A stretch of DNA of 64,000 nucleotides from the NCBI GenBank assembly GCA_035409945.1, contig DAONQC010000001.1, positions 283,953 through 347,952 on the forward strand, in the 5' to 3' direction. A program made the translations under genes and the position numbers. The notes under the pieces were generated by a model, which worked only from the letters and a program-made list of their open reading frames with translations, was not told where the DNA came from and made no database searches. Source of the stretch: MWEH01 sp035409945 (lineage in GTDB: Bacteria > Bacillota > Clostridia > Christensenellales > DTU072). The number at the start of each line of letters is the position of its first letter. Within the stretch, counting starts at the first letter, position 1. This document shows, one piece after another, positions 30,940 to 39,020 of this stretch.

Positions 30940-31662
30940 TTAATCGGGGTTAATAAACTTAGCAGTTACATATGTTGTAGAATTTTCATACAATTCTTTT
31001 AACTCTATGCGATCCTCGATCTCAATGATTGTTCCCCCAAATTCGCCATAAGTTACGGGCCTAAATTTTACCAGCGTCTCTCCTTCTGGGAAATTGAACA
31101 CGAAATCAATTAGCTCTCCATAACTTAAAATCTCTACATCGTCTGGGTTATGATTATCTACAAACTCATAAAACTCTACTGTTCTTTCCTCGCCTTTGTA
31201 GACGTATTTTACTGGCTGAAAGTAATCATCAACCATTCCTCTTCCACCTGATAACTCTTTAAATCCAAAACCACTTAACGAGGGTAATTTTAAACTTTCG
31301 ACATTGTAGGTAGACTCTTTTGAGAACTTACTTGTTTGTATATCTCTAGTATTTAGCGCCTGCACACTAAAATCAAGATTTCCCTTCACTCTTTTAATTA
31401 CAATAAAATTATCATCAGTTGTTTCATAACGATATTTTTCACCGTAAACATCTCTGTATCTATACTTTATAATGTATTGTTTTGCACCTATGACTTTTTC
31501 CCAACCGATTTTGATTGTGTAATCTGGCTCACCTGTTACCTCTATAACTTCTGGTTTTGGAATGGCTAGCTTTAAAGTTAGTCCAAGGCCTAGTCCTAAA
31601 CTAACTGCAACTACCACTGTTATAAACACTACCAAAACTATTATTTTTGTCTTTTTAGCCAT
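30940..31662 (-). CDS. Membrane-anchored protein with a fibronectin III-like domain
   Basis: A 240-residue protein with a Lys-rich N-terminus and one hydrophobic helix (about residues 6-33), so the bulk is outside the cell. Residues about 38-125 look like a fibronectin type III module (IKIGWEKVIGAKQYIIKYRY..., then VQALN). The remaining roughly 110 residues are beta-rich and match no family I know. No ribosome site is obvious. A terminator lies between it and pfp, so it may depend on readthrough or a weak promoter of its own. Confidence 0.65.
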   Translation of the reverse strand: MAKKTKIIVLVVFITVVVAVSLGLGLGLTLKLAIPKPEVIEVTGEPDYTIKIGWEKVIGAKQYIIKYRYRDVYGEKYRYETTDDNFIVIKRVKGNLDFSVQALNTRDIQTSKFSKESTYNVESLKLPSLSGFGFKELSGGRGMVDDYFQPVKYVYKGEERTVEFYEFVDNHNPDDVEILSYGELIDFVFNFPEGETLVKFRPVTYGEFGGTIIEIEDRIELKELYENSTTYVTAKFINPD

Positions 31663-31676
31663 AAGTTTATTTTGTT

Positions 31677-31702
31677 AAAAGGGGAGTATTTTATCACCCC
31701 CC
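31677..31702 (-). terminator. Terminator after pfp
   Basis: GGGGGGT and ACTCCCC form a 7-bp stem with one G-U pair around an AT loop, followed by four Ts on the minus strand. The T-run is short but the stem is very GC-rich for this genome. Confidence 0.65.
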
Positions 31703-31727
31703 TCATTATCATTTATATAAATTGTTA

Positions 31728-32984
31728 TTACTTCTTCAGCCCTGCTTGAACCTTTTTTAATCTTGCAAACCTAGGCAGTCCATCTTCGAGTGGAGCCTTA
31801 CAATCACCTTGTATCAAAGGAAGTGCATAATCTATAAAATCTTGAGATAATGCAGTCCCATCATTAATAATCCACTCTAGTGGTACTTTCTGTTCAGTAT
31901 TTGCAACCTTCTCCAAAGGCAGTAGGTAATATTTGCACTTATATGAGCCAGAACTCATATCTCTTTCGAATGCAACCATCATGTCTGAATTACCATTAAC
32001 TGCAGCTTTAACAGCTTCAACACCCGCATTAAATGCTTCTTCCACATCAACAGCTGAAGCTAAATGTGCAGCACATCTTTGCATTAAATTAAACTCAATG
32101 CCACGGACTTTAACACCAAATTCTTCGTTTATTAAACCAGCTAAATGAATCGCAAGCCCACCTAATTGAGTGTGCCCAAAATGATCTTTGGATTTTTCAT
32201 CTGAAAATTCTTCAACTATTAATTTGCCATCCTTATTCCTTACGCCTTCAGAAACACATGCAATACATTTGCCATTATTAGCATCCATCACCCTCTTAAC
32301 ATCTTTTTTAAACTTGTCTAAACAAAAAGGAACTTCTGGTAAATATATGAGATCTGCGCCTAGTCCTTTATATCCTGCTAAACTTGCAGCAGCAGTGAGC
32401 CAGCCTGCATTTCTGCCCATTATTTCAATAACTGCAACTTGTCCTTTATCATAGACTTTTGCATCTAAGTTAAGCTCCATAAGTGTTGTTGCAATGTATT
32501 TTGCAGCAGAACCAAATCCTGGGCAATGATCGGTACCATACAAATCATTATCTATTGTTTTTGGAACACCAATAATATTACAATCGTAACCCACACTTAA
32601 TAAATACTTGGAAATCTTATTGCAGGTATCCATGCTGTCATTTCCACCATTATAGAAGAAATAACGGACATTATACTTTTTAAAAACTTCTAATATTCTC
32701 TTGTAATCCGTATCATCTTTTTCAACGTTTGCAAGCTTATATCTAACTGAACCCAAACTCGATGATGGGGTATTTTTCATTAGTAAAAGTTCTTTTTCAT
32801 CCTCTTTGTTCATGTCATAAAAATCTTCTTCTAACAAACCTTTTATCCCGTGAGCTAATCCATATACTGCAGTTATATTGGGGTGTTTACGTGCTTCCAA
32901 AAACACACCAGCTGCACTTGCATTTATTACAGATGTAGGTCCGCCCGACTGTCCAAACATTAATGCACCTTTTAAATTTTTCAT
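31728..32984 (-). CDS. pfp: Pyrophosphate-dependent 6-phosphofructokinase
   Basis: Phosphorylates fructose 6-phosphate reversibly with PPi as donor. The 418 residues show the PFK fold with FGQSGGPTSVINA at the N-terminus. Two donor-site motifs indicate the PPi type: GGNDSMDT in place of the ATP-type GGDGS, and PKTIDNDL, whose Lys replaces the small residue found in ATP enzymes. IMGRNAGWL forms the sugar-phosphate site. It follows pfkA by 16 bp in one operon, so the cell has both ATP- and PPi-driven entry to lower glycolysis. Confidence 0.9.
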   Translation of the reverse strand: MKNLKGALMFGQSGGPTSVINASAAGVFLEARKHPNITAVYGLAHGIKGLLEEDFYDMNKEDEKELLLMKNTPSSSLGSVRYKLANVEKDDTDYKRILEVFKKYNVRYFFYNGGNDSMDTCNKISKYLLSVGYDCNIIGVPKTIDNDLYGTDHCPGFGSAAKYIATTLMELNLDAKVYDKGQVAVIEIMGRNAGWLTAAASLAGYKGLGADLIYLPEVPFCLDKFKKDVKRVMDANNGKCIACVSEGVRNKDGKLIVEEFSDEKSKDHFGHTQLGGLAIHLAGLINEEFGVKVRGIEFNLMQRCAAHLASAVDVEEAFNAGVEAVKAAVNGNSDMMVAFERDMSSGSYKCKYYLLPLEKVANTEQKVPLEWIINDGTALSQDFIDYALPLIQGDCKAPLEDGLPRFARLKKVQAGLKK

Positions 32985-33000
32985 GTGTTATCCTCCTTGA

Positions 33001-33975
33001 TTAAAATGATAATTTATTTGCTATTCTATATAACTCTTCGTCAAAAACATTTACCATATCCAGCGCCTCATTAATTTCCATGTCAATCATCTGCGCATTG
33101 TGTATACCAACAACTCTACAATCTTTGTAATTTGAATTCAAAAGATTAATAGCTCTGTCTGCACATCTTGCTGCAAAAACCCTGTCTCTCATTGATGGAG
33201 AGCCACCTCTTTGCACATAGCCTAATTTAACAGTTCTGATTACTACGCTGTTGTTGCCCATTTTTTCTAAAATTTGGCTCTTTAATTCTTCACAAGAACA
33301 AACTCCTTCTGCTAAAACAATAATGTCCGACACCTTGCCTTTTATAGCATTTTTCTTCATTTTATTGGTTATATCTTCTACAAGATGTTTGTGCTCAGGA
33401 ACAACAATACTTTCTGCTCCTCCTGCAACACCAGCATATAATGCTATATCACCACATTTTCTTCCCATAACTTCAATTATGCATGCCCTATCGTGTGAAG
33501 TCATTGTATCTCTTAACTTATTTATTGCTTCCACAACAGTGTTAACTGCAGTATCAAACCCTAATGTAAAATCAGTATATGCTAAATCGTTATCAATTGT
33601 TGCGGGTATGCCTACACATGGTATTCCACAAATGTTATATAAGTCCCGCATCCCTTTGAAAGATCCGTCCCCACCTAATACTACTAGCGCTTCTACACCA
33701 TATGCCCGTAGCACTTCACCAGCTAATTTTACACCTGCTTCTTCTGCAAACTCACTACTTCTAGCTGTCTTTAGTATGGTTCCACCTTTTTGAATAATAT
33801 CTGATACCGAACGGCTATCCATTCTTCTCAGAGTCCCTCTTAACAAGCCTTCATATCCTCTTTCTATGCCATATACTTCTATATTAGCAGCATTACCACA
33901 TCTTACCACACCTCTAATTGCTGCATTCATTCCCGGGGCATCTCCGCCACTCGTTAGTATTGCTATTTTTCTCAT
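33001..33975 (-). CDS. pfkA: ATP-dependent 6-phosphofructokinase
   Basis: The classic allosteric glycolytic enzyme, 324 residues. TSGGDAPGMNAAIRG is the N-terminal ATP loop, GGDGSFKG the ATP-type donor site and PATIDNDL the catalytic loop with the base Asp. EVMGRKCGDIALYAG binds fructose 6-phosphate, and YVQRGGSPSMRDR is the conserved C-terminal loop. AAGGG lies 7 nt before the ATG. First gene of the pfkA-pfp operon. Confidence 0.96.
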   Translation of the reverse strand: MRKIAILTSGGDAPGMNAAIRGVVRCGNAANIEVYGIERGYEGLLRGTLRRMDSRSVSDIIQKGGTILKTARSSEFAEEAGVKLAGEVLRAYGVEALVVLGGDGSFKGMRDLYNICGIPCVGIPATIDNDLAYTDFTLGFDTAVNTVVEAINKLRDTMTSHDRACIIEVMGRKCGDIALYAGVAGGAESIVVPEHKHLVEDITNKMKKNAIKGKVSDIIVLAEGVCSCEELKSQILEKMGNNSVVIRTVKLGYVQRGGSPSMRDRVFAARCADRAINLLNSNYKDCRVVGIHNAQMIDMEINEALDMVNVFDEELYRIANKLSF

Positions 33976-34048
33976 TTACGCCCTTACGCTCCTTTTTCAA
34001 ATGTATTACATTTCAGGAATAATAATCTTTAAGATTTTACGCCTTACA

Positions 34049-35299
34049 TTATTTTCTTACTTGTCCATCTCCGTACACACAGTACTTTACTGAAGTTAGT
34101 TCTTTTAGCCCGATTGGACCTCTAACGTGTAACTTTTGTGTACTTATACCCATTTCAGCACCTAAGCCCAGTTCAAATCCATCTGTAAACCTTGTGGATG
34201 CATTAGCATATAACGCACAGCTGTCTACTTCTTTCATGAACTTTTCAATTTCTTTTTCATCAGCAGATATAATAGCTTCACTATGATGTGTTCCATATTC
34301 GTTTATATGTGCTATTGCTTCTACGACACCTTGCACAACATGAATTTTTACAATCAAGTCATCATACTCTATGTGCATTTCTTCCATATCTACTATCTTG
34401 TCGCCTTGGTAATATTTACTAGCCTCTTTAGTTAATCTTATCTCTACACCCTTTTTTGCTAAATTATCACAAAGTAATGGAAGTGCTTTCTCTGCAATTT
34501 TCGCATCTATTAACAAAGTTTCCAATGCATTACATACAGCAGGTCTATTAGTCTTTGCATTTAAAATTATTTCATTTGCCATGTCAATATCTGCACTGTT
34601 TGCAACATATATGTGACAGTTTCCACCTGAAGAAGCGATGACAGGCATTTTAGCATTTTCTAACACAACCTTTTTTAATGACTCCCCTCCCCTTGGTATC
34701 ACAACATCAATATATTTTTCTTGTTTTAACATCTCAACTGATGTAGATCTATCTTTAGGTTCTATATTCCCTACAAGATCAGGAGACAACCCATGTTTCG
34801 AGAGTCCTTCTTTTATGTATCCTACTAGTGCATTAACGCTTTCCGAACTATCACTACTACCTCTTAAAACAACTCCATTACCACTTTTTATGCAAAGTGC
34901 GGCAGCATCCACTGCGACGTTAGGTCTTGCTTCAAATATTATGCCTACAACTCCTAACGGTGCCCTTACTTTATATACTTTTAGTCCGTTTGGTAAAACA
35001 TATTCTTCAGTAATCTCGCCAACGGGATCGCCAAGTGCTACAATTGCATCTAATCCATCGGCTATAAGTTTAATTCTGTCAGGTGTGAGCGTTAGCCTAT
35101 CTATGAAAGCTTGGTTTCGACCTTGCTTTAAAGCCATTTCAATGTCAGATTTATTAGCAGTAATTATCTTATCAACATTTGCAAGTAGTAGCTCTTTAAT
35201 AGTTAATAACACTGCATTTTTGGTTTGTGCATTTACTCCAGCAAAATTATTCGCGGCTTCTTTAACTTTTTTACAAATATTTTTAACTTCGGTTTCCAT
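34049..35299 (-). CDS. proA: Gamma-glutamyl phosphate reductase
   Basis: Reduces gamma-glutamyl phosphate to glutamate semialdehyde with NADPH, the second step of proline synthesis. The 416 residues show the aldehyde-dehydrogenase fold, with the catalytic cysteine in SSGGNCHIYV (about residue 228). VVGIIFEARPNVAVDAAALC and IPRGGESL are typical of ProA. proB is not beside it, so the kinase must be encoded elsewhere. It is 57 bp downstream of yebC. Confidence 0.96.
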   Translation of the reverse strand: METEVKNICKKVKEAANNFAGVNAQTKNAVLLTIKELLLANVDKIITANKSDIEMALKQGRNQAFIDRLTLTPDRIKLIADGLDAIVALGDPVGEITEEYVLPNGLKVYKVRAPLGVVGIIFEARPNVAVDAAALCIKSGNGVVLRGSSDSSESVNALVGYIKEGLSKHGLSPDLVGNIEPKDRSTSVEMLKQEKYIDVVIPRGGESLKKVVLENAKMPVIASSGGNCHIYVANSADIDMANEIILNAKTNRPAVCNALETLLIDAKIAEKALPLLCDNLAKKGVEIRLTKEASKYYQGDKIVDMEEMHIEYDDLIVKIHVVQGVVEAIAHINEYGTHHSEAIISADEKEIEKFMKEVDSCALYANASTRFTDGFELGLGAEMGISTQKLHVRGPIGLKELTSVKYCVYGDGQVRK

Positions 35300-35356
35300 A
35301 CTTAACTAATAAACTCCAATATTATGATATTACAGTAGTGTAAAACACCTTACGCA

Positions 35357-36094
35357 CTAATCTTCTTCTGGCTCTTCAGTTAGAATAGCATTATGATATA
35401 CATTTTGCACGTCATCATTTTCATCAAGAGCATCTAACATTTTCTTAACAGTCTCTTCATGCTCGCCAGGCGAAACCTCCATGTCTGGAAGCATGTCTAC
35501 ATCTTGAGAAAGTATCACTGCACCACTATTTGTTAACATATCAGCAACTTCGCTCAACTTCGATGGATCACAATGTATTTCAAAATTATCATCATAAGTC
35601 TGCATGTCATCAGCGCCAGCTTCTAGAGCGAGTAGTAGCATCTCGTCTTCACCAATTGTTTTATCGCATATAATGACACCTACTCTTTTGAACATGTAAC
35701 TAACACAACCAGTAGACCCTAGGGAACCACCATACTTATCAAAACAGTGTCTTATGTCGCCTGCAGTTCTATTTCTATTATCTGTTAGCGTGTTTACTAT
35801 AACAGCCACTCCACCCAAACCATAACCTTCATAAGTAACTTCTTCAAACTCATCAGGAGTGCCAAGTTCACCGCTGGCTTTTTTAATAGATCTAGTTATG
35901 TTATCGTTTGGCATATTGTTCTGCCTTGCTTTAGTAATAACATCTCTTAACCTGGGATTTGAATCTGGGTCGGGTCCACCATGCCTAACAGCAACCGAAA
36001 TCTCTCTACCTATTTTTGTGAAGATGCGCCCTCTTGCAGCATCCGTTTTGCCTTTCTTCTGCTTGATATTAGACCATTTACTATGTCCAGCCAT
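35357..36094 (-). CDS. yebC: YebC/TACO1 family translation-associated protein
   Basis: A 245-residue member of the YebC family, originally described as a transcriptional regulator and more recently implicated in translation of proline-rich stretches. The N-terminus MAGHSKWSNIKQKKGKTDA is nearly invariant in the family, and YEGYGLGGVAVIV and GGSLGSTGCVSYMF are also diagnostic. The C-terminus is strongly acidic. AGGTTTG and GGAGG sit before the ATG. Confidence 0.95.
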   Translation of the reverse strand: MAGHSKWSNIKQKKGKTDAARGRIFTKIGREISVAVRHGGPDPDSNPRLRDVITKARQNNMPNDNITRSIKKASGELGTPDEFEEVTYEGYGLGGVAVIVNTLTDNRNRTAGDIRHCFDKYGGSLGSTGCVSYMFKRVGVIICDKTIGEDEMLLLALEAGADDMQTYDDNFEIHCDPSKLSEVADMLTNSGAVILSQDVDMLPDMEVSPGEHEETVKKMLDALDENDDVQNVYHNAILTEEPEED

Positions 36095-36236
36095 TTCAAA
36101 CCTCCACCAAATTCTAATATTTTAAAACTGTAAAATAATATATCTCAACTTATTTAATATACCATAAATCCTTGTATATTATCTACTTCTTTATATTTAG
36201 TAAGTAGTATATAATGCAAAATTACTACATAATATT

Positions 36237-36518
36237 AACCCCTCATCTTAAACTACAATTTAAACATCACTGCTTGTAGCCCACATTATGCATTACAAAG
36301 CTTATTCTAATGTATAACAACTACTTAACGATCTTAAAAAACCCTCATCTCAAAACTACCGCTTAGCCGTCCGCTGTTTGTAGCTTCAGCTATACGTCAC
36401 AAGAGCTCGTTTATATAATATAGTTTGCTACGTACAATACACGAAAGTACTCTCATACATATAATGGTTTTAACTAGCGATAATCCTTCGGTTATGTGTC
36501 ATAAAAAATTCTTTTGTG
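36237..36518 (-). repeat. Two decayed copies of the SpoU methyltransferase 3' end
   Basis: The 424-bp gap after yebC holds about 100-bp units. AACCCCTCATCTTAAA at 36237 recurs as AACCCTCATCTCAAAA near 36340. CTTGTAGC recurs 104 bp on, and CTTCAGCTATACGTCAC (36384) matches CTTCGGTTATGTGTCAT (36487). Most telling, ACAATACACGAAAGTACT (36435) matches the gene's own end ACAATATATGAAAGTGCT (36532). The copy encodes VLSCIVRSK in the frame of the real ALSYIVSAK. From 36095 to 36236 I see only AT-rich upstream DNA of yebC. Confidence 0.75.
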
Positions 36519-37283
36519 TTATTTAGCAGACACAATATATGAAAGTGCTATAGAAAAACTAATAGCAGCATTTAAACTCTCCATCTCGCAGCCCGGCATA
36601 GGAATAGATAAAACATATGCTGCACTATCTAATATCTTTTTAGATACTCCTGAAGCTTCATTTCCAACCACCAATACTAAAGGCGATTTTTCGTGAAACT
36701 CATAAATATTTTTACCAAACATATCTAAAGCTACAATTTTTTTATCTAAAATTTCTTCATTAATTTCTGACAAATCATTTATTTGGATAATATTAACTCG
36801 TAAAACTGCCCCTAATGAAGATCTAATTACTTTAGCATTAAATGGATCAACACAATCAATTAAAACTGCATCATTCACGCCCATAGCCAGCGTTGTCCTG
36901 AGTAAAGTTCCCAAGTTTCCAGGGTCTCTAATTCTATCAAATACAACGACATGTCCTTCGCCTATCGGCTTTCTTGAGGGATTCTTGCATATCGCAACCA
37001 ACCCTGCAGAAGTAACTGTTTCAGATAGTTTTGTGAAAACATTATCCGCTACATAATGCAGTCTTATTTGCTCATTTTCTTTAGTTTTTAGACTAATAAT
37101 TTCTAAATTTTTAGAGGCTAAACTCTCTTGTATAAAAAGCTCTTTTATGTGTTGTCCTGACATGTCTTTTATTAGATTGTTTCCCTCAACTAAAAAAGCT
37201 CCTTCTTTTTGTCGATTCTTTTTCTCTTTTAGAGATGATGCATATTTTATTGTTTCATTGTTTAATGATTTAATAACTTCCAT
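36519..37283 (-). CDS. SpoU/TrmH family RNA 2'-O-methyltransferase
   Basis: A 254-residue SAM-dependent methyltransferase of the SPOUT class, probably acting on rRNA or tRNA ribose. The N-terminal substrate-binding domain has KEKKNRQKEGAFLVEG. The knotted catalytic domain has FDRIRDPGNLGTLLRT (motif 1), LVVGNEASGVS (motif 2) and SIPMPGCEMESLNAAISFSI (motif 3). The exact RNA target cannot be assigned; 23S rRNA is the usual case for this subgroup next to rplT. The 3' end is duplicated downstream. Confidence 0.9.
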   Translation of the reverse strand: MEVIKSLNNETIKYASSLKEKKNRQKEGAFLVEGNNLIKDMSGQHIKELFIQESLASKNLEIISLKTKENEQIRLHYVADNVFTKLSETVTSAGLVAICKNPSRKPIGEGHVVVFDRIRDPGNLGTLLRTTLAMGVNDAVLIDCVDPFNAKVIRSSLGAVLRVNIIQINDLSEINEEILDKKIVALDMFGKNIYEFHEKSPLVLVVGNEASGVSKKILDSAAYVLSIPMPGCEMESLNAAISFSIALSYIVSAK

Positions 37284-37332
37284 TTTAAACCTATGTTGAT
37301 AATAAATTACTACCTCTGCTTTATATGGTGTA

Positions 37333-37364
37333 ATAAAAAAGGCTTCCCGCTAGAGAAGCCTTTA
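37333..37364 (-). terminator. Terminator of the infC-rpmI-rplT operon
   Basis: AAAGGCTTC and GAAGCCTTT form a stem around an 8-nt loop, followed by six Ts on the minus strand, 13 bp after the rplT stop. Confidence 0.92.
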
Positions 37365-37376
37365 TTCTCAATGTAT

Positions 37377-37730
37377 TTATTTAATTGCTGCTTTGGCTTT
37401 CTCACAGAGCCCTGTAAAGGCTTCCGCATCATTGACTGCCATATCTGCTAGTACTTTACGATTTAATGTTATTCCCGCTAATTTTAAACCATACATAAAC
37501 TTACTATATGAAAGATCATTTAATCTCGCAGCCGCATTTATACGGGTAATCCACAAACTACGAAAATCTCTCTTTCTTAGTCTTCTGCCGACATATGCAT
37601 ATTGCATAGACTTCATAACTGCTTGATTGGCTACTCTATATAACTTGCTCTTGCTTCCAAAATATCCTTTAGCTCTCTTTAAAACCTTTTTGCGATTTTT
37701 CGCTGAATTTACAGATCTTTTAATTCTCAT
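37377..37730 (-). CDS. rplT: 50S ribosomal protein L20
   Basis: A 117-residue L20, needed early in 50S assembly and the usual autogenous repressor of this operon. The basic N-terminal extension ([15 protein letters not shown]) and the globular part ([21 protein letters not shown], shown here in part) are typical. It lies 15 bp after rpmI, with an AGGAGG-type site. Confidence 0.97.
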   Translation of the reverse strand: MRIKRSVNSAKNRKKVLKRAKGYFGSKSKLYRVANQAVMKSMQYAYVGRRLRKRDFRSLWITRINAAARLNDLSYSKFMYGLKLAGITLNRKVLADMAVNDAEAFTGLCEKAKAAIK

Positions 37731-37745
37731 TTTGCTTGCCTCCTA

Positions 37746-37946
37746 CTACTTTTGTCCACCAATCATCTTTGCAATTGTTGCTTCTTGAGTAATATCTACA
37801 TATCTAGTTCCACGAAGCTGTCTTTTTCTCTTGCTCGCTTTTTTGGTTAAAATATGTCTTCTGTTTTGTGCCGAATGCTTTAATTTACCACTAGATGTGA
37901 ATCTAAATCTTTTTTTCGCTCCGGTATGTGATTTCATCTTTGGCAT
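37746..37946 (-). CDS. rpmI: 50S ribosomal protein L35
   Basis: A 66-residue basic L35 starting [14 protein letters not shown], with the conserved [16 protein letters not shown] region. Second gene of the operon; AAGGAGG lies 7-8 nt before the ATG. Confidence 0.97.
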   Translation of the reverse strand: MPKMKSHTGAKKRFRFTSSGKLKHSAQNRRHILTKKASKRKRQLRGTRYVDITQEATIAKMIGGQK

Positions 37947-37965
37947 GTCTAGTTCCTCCTTGTTG

Positions 37966-38481
37966 TTATTTCTTCTTTATTGGCGCAATTGTCATTGCTA
38001 TTGTTCTACCCTCTCGGTTAGGCTCTTTCTCTATTTGAGCTACATCTTGCACTAGTTCAAAGAAATTCTCCATAACTTCTACACTCCGTTCGGGATGAGC
38101 TAACTGTCTTCCTCTCATTCGAATACTCAGTCTGACCTTATTTCCATCTTCTATAAATTCACGAGCCTTTCTTGCCTTAGTTTTTAAATCACCTACATCG
38201 ATAACTGCAGATAACCATAATTCCTTAAGCTCAACCGTTGCTTGTTTCTTGCGCTCTTCTCGCTCTTGCTTTTTCTTTTCATAGCGATACTTCGCATAAT
38301 CCATTATCTTACAAACAGGTGGATTTGCTGTTGGTGCAATCAACACTAAATCTAAATGCTTTTCATACGCTATCTTTTGTGCTTCATTCACTGATAAAAT
38401 GCCTATCATGGTTCCATCTGTGTCAATGAGCCTTACTTCTTTTGCGCGTATATTTTCATTAATTGATAACTCTTTGAACGT
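37966..38481 (-). CDS. infC: Translation initiation factor IF-3, probably starting at ACG
   Basis: IF-3 binds the 30S subunit and rejects wrong start codons. The first ATG (38407-38409) would delete the first 24 residues, including the invariant [14 protein letters not shown]. The frame stays open upstream, and AAGGAGG sits exactly 5 nt before an ACG codon at 38479-38481. Starting there gives 171 residues beginning (M)[12 protein letters not shown], the expected length and alignment. No ATG, GTG or TTG occurs in frame between the ribosome site and that point. Non-AUG starts are known for infC (AUU in E. coli and Bacillus) and allow IF-3 to repress its own synthesis. The linker [10 protein letters not shown] and the C-domain are normal. 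Confidence 0.88.
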   Translation of the reverse strand, partial: TFKELSINENIRAKEVRLIDTDGTMIGILSVNEAQKIAYEKHLDLVLIAPTANPPVCKIMDYAKYRYEKKKQEREERKKQATVELKELWLSAVIDVGDLKTKARKAREFIEDGNKVRLSIRMRGRQLAHPERSVEVMENFFELVQDVAQIEKEPNREGRTIAMTIAPIKKK

Positions 38482-38504
38482 ACTGTCCTCCTTACGTTTT
38501 TTAA

Positions 38505-38532
38505 TAAAAAAAGGTGTTTTTGTAAAACACCT
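38505..38532 (-). terminator. Leader terminator (attenuator) upstream of infC
   Basis: AGGTGTTTT and AAAACACCT form a perfect 9-bp stem with a 3-nt loop, followed by seven Ts on the minus strand. It ends only about 24 nt before the infC start and lies 100 nt below the operon's promoter. It is therefore placed to attenuate the operon rather than to end thrS, consistent with an L20-controlled leader. Confidence 0.8.
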
Positions 38533-38642
38533 CTCAAATACTTAATTAAAATGAACCAAAATCACTTTAGCCTATATTTTTAATTGTATTAACCATACTG
38601 CCTAGTTGCATCTGGTGAGAAAATGTTCTACTTTGCTTTTTG

Positions 38643-38671
38643 ATATTATCATTACTTGAATATGCTGTCAA
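38643..38671 (-). promoter_or_regulatory. Promoter of the infC-rpmI-rplT operon
   Basis: Perfect TTGACA (38666-38671), a 17-bp spacer and TAATAT (38643-38648) on the minus strand. It predicts a leader of about 155 nt that contains the terminator at 38505-38532. I could not match the leader to a specific L20-binding fold by eye. Confidence 0.8.
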
Positions 38672-38694
38672 GTAAATTTTTTTAATCCATGTTT

Positions 38695-38880
38695 TTACGA
38701 TTACTACTAAAGTTGTGTTTACTATATACCACCTAAGGCTCATTTACCACCCAACTTACTATTACTGCTAACATTCTTACGAGCACTACTGGAGTTGCGC
38801 TTAACCTCAGTAACTTTCGAGGGTCTATTTACCGTTGCACTTACCACGACAACTAACACCCTACTCCTAACTTCTCTAGA
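38695..38880. repeat. Degenerate repeats between thrS and the infC promoter
   Basis: TACGATTACTACTAAAGTTGTG (near 38696, shown in part) and TACGAGCACTACTGGAGTTG (near 38779) are related at an offset of 83 bp. The following CATTTACC/TATTTACC and CTAAC blocks match similarly. Unlike the other arrays, I cannot tie these units to the end of thrS. The rest of this roughly 350-bp gap (to 39020) has no recognisable gene or terminator for thrS. Confidence 0.45.
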
Positions 38881-39020
38881 TGCGTCAACAAAAACCAACT
38901 TTCAGAGGTCGTATAACAATTAAGCTTCCTTTATCCTAATGACCATCTATTAAATGGTTGCTTCGAAAGATTGGGTAATAAGCTGTTTGCCGTTTTAAGA
39001 TTTTATCTTTTAGATGTCAA

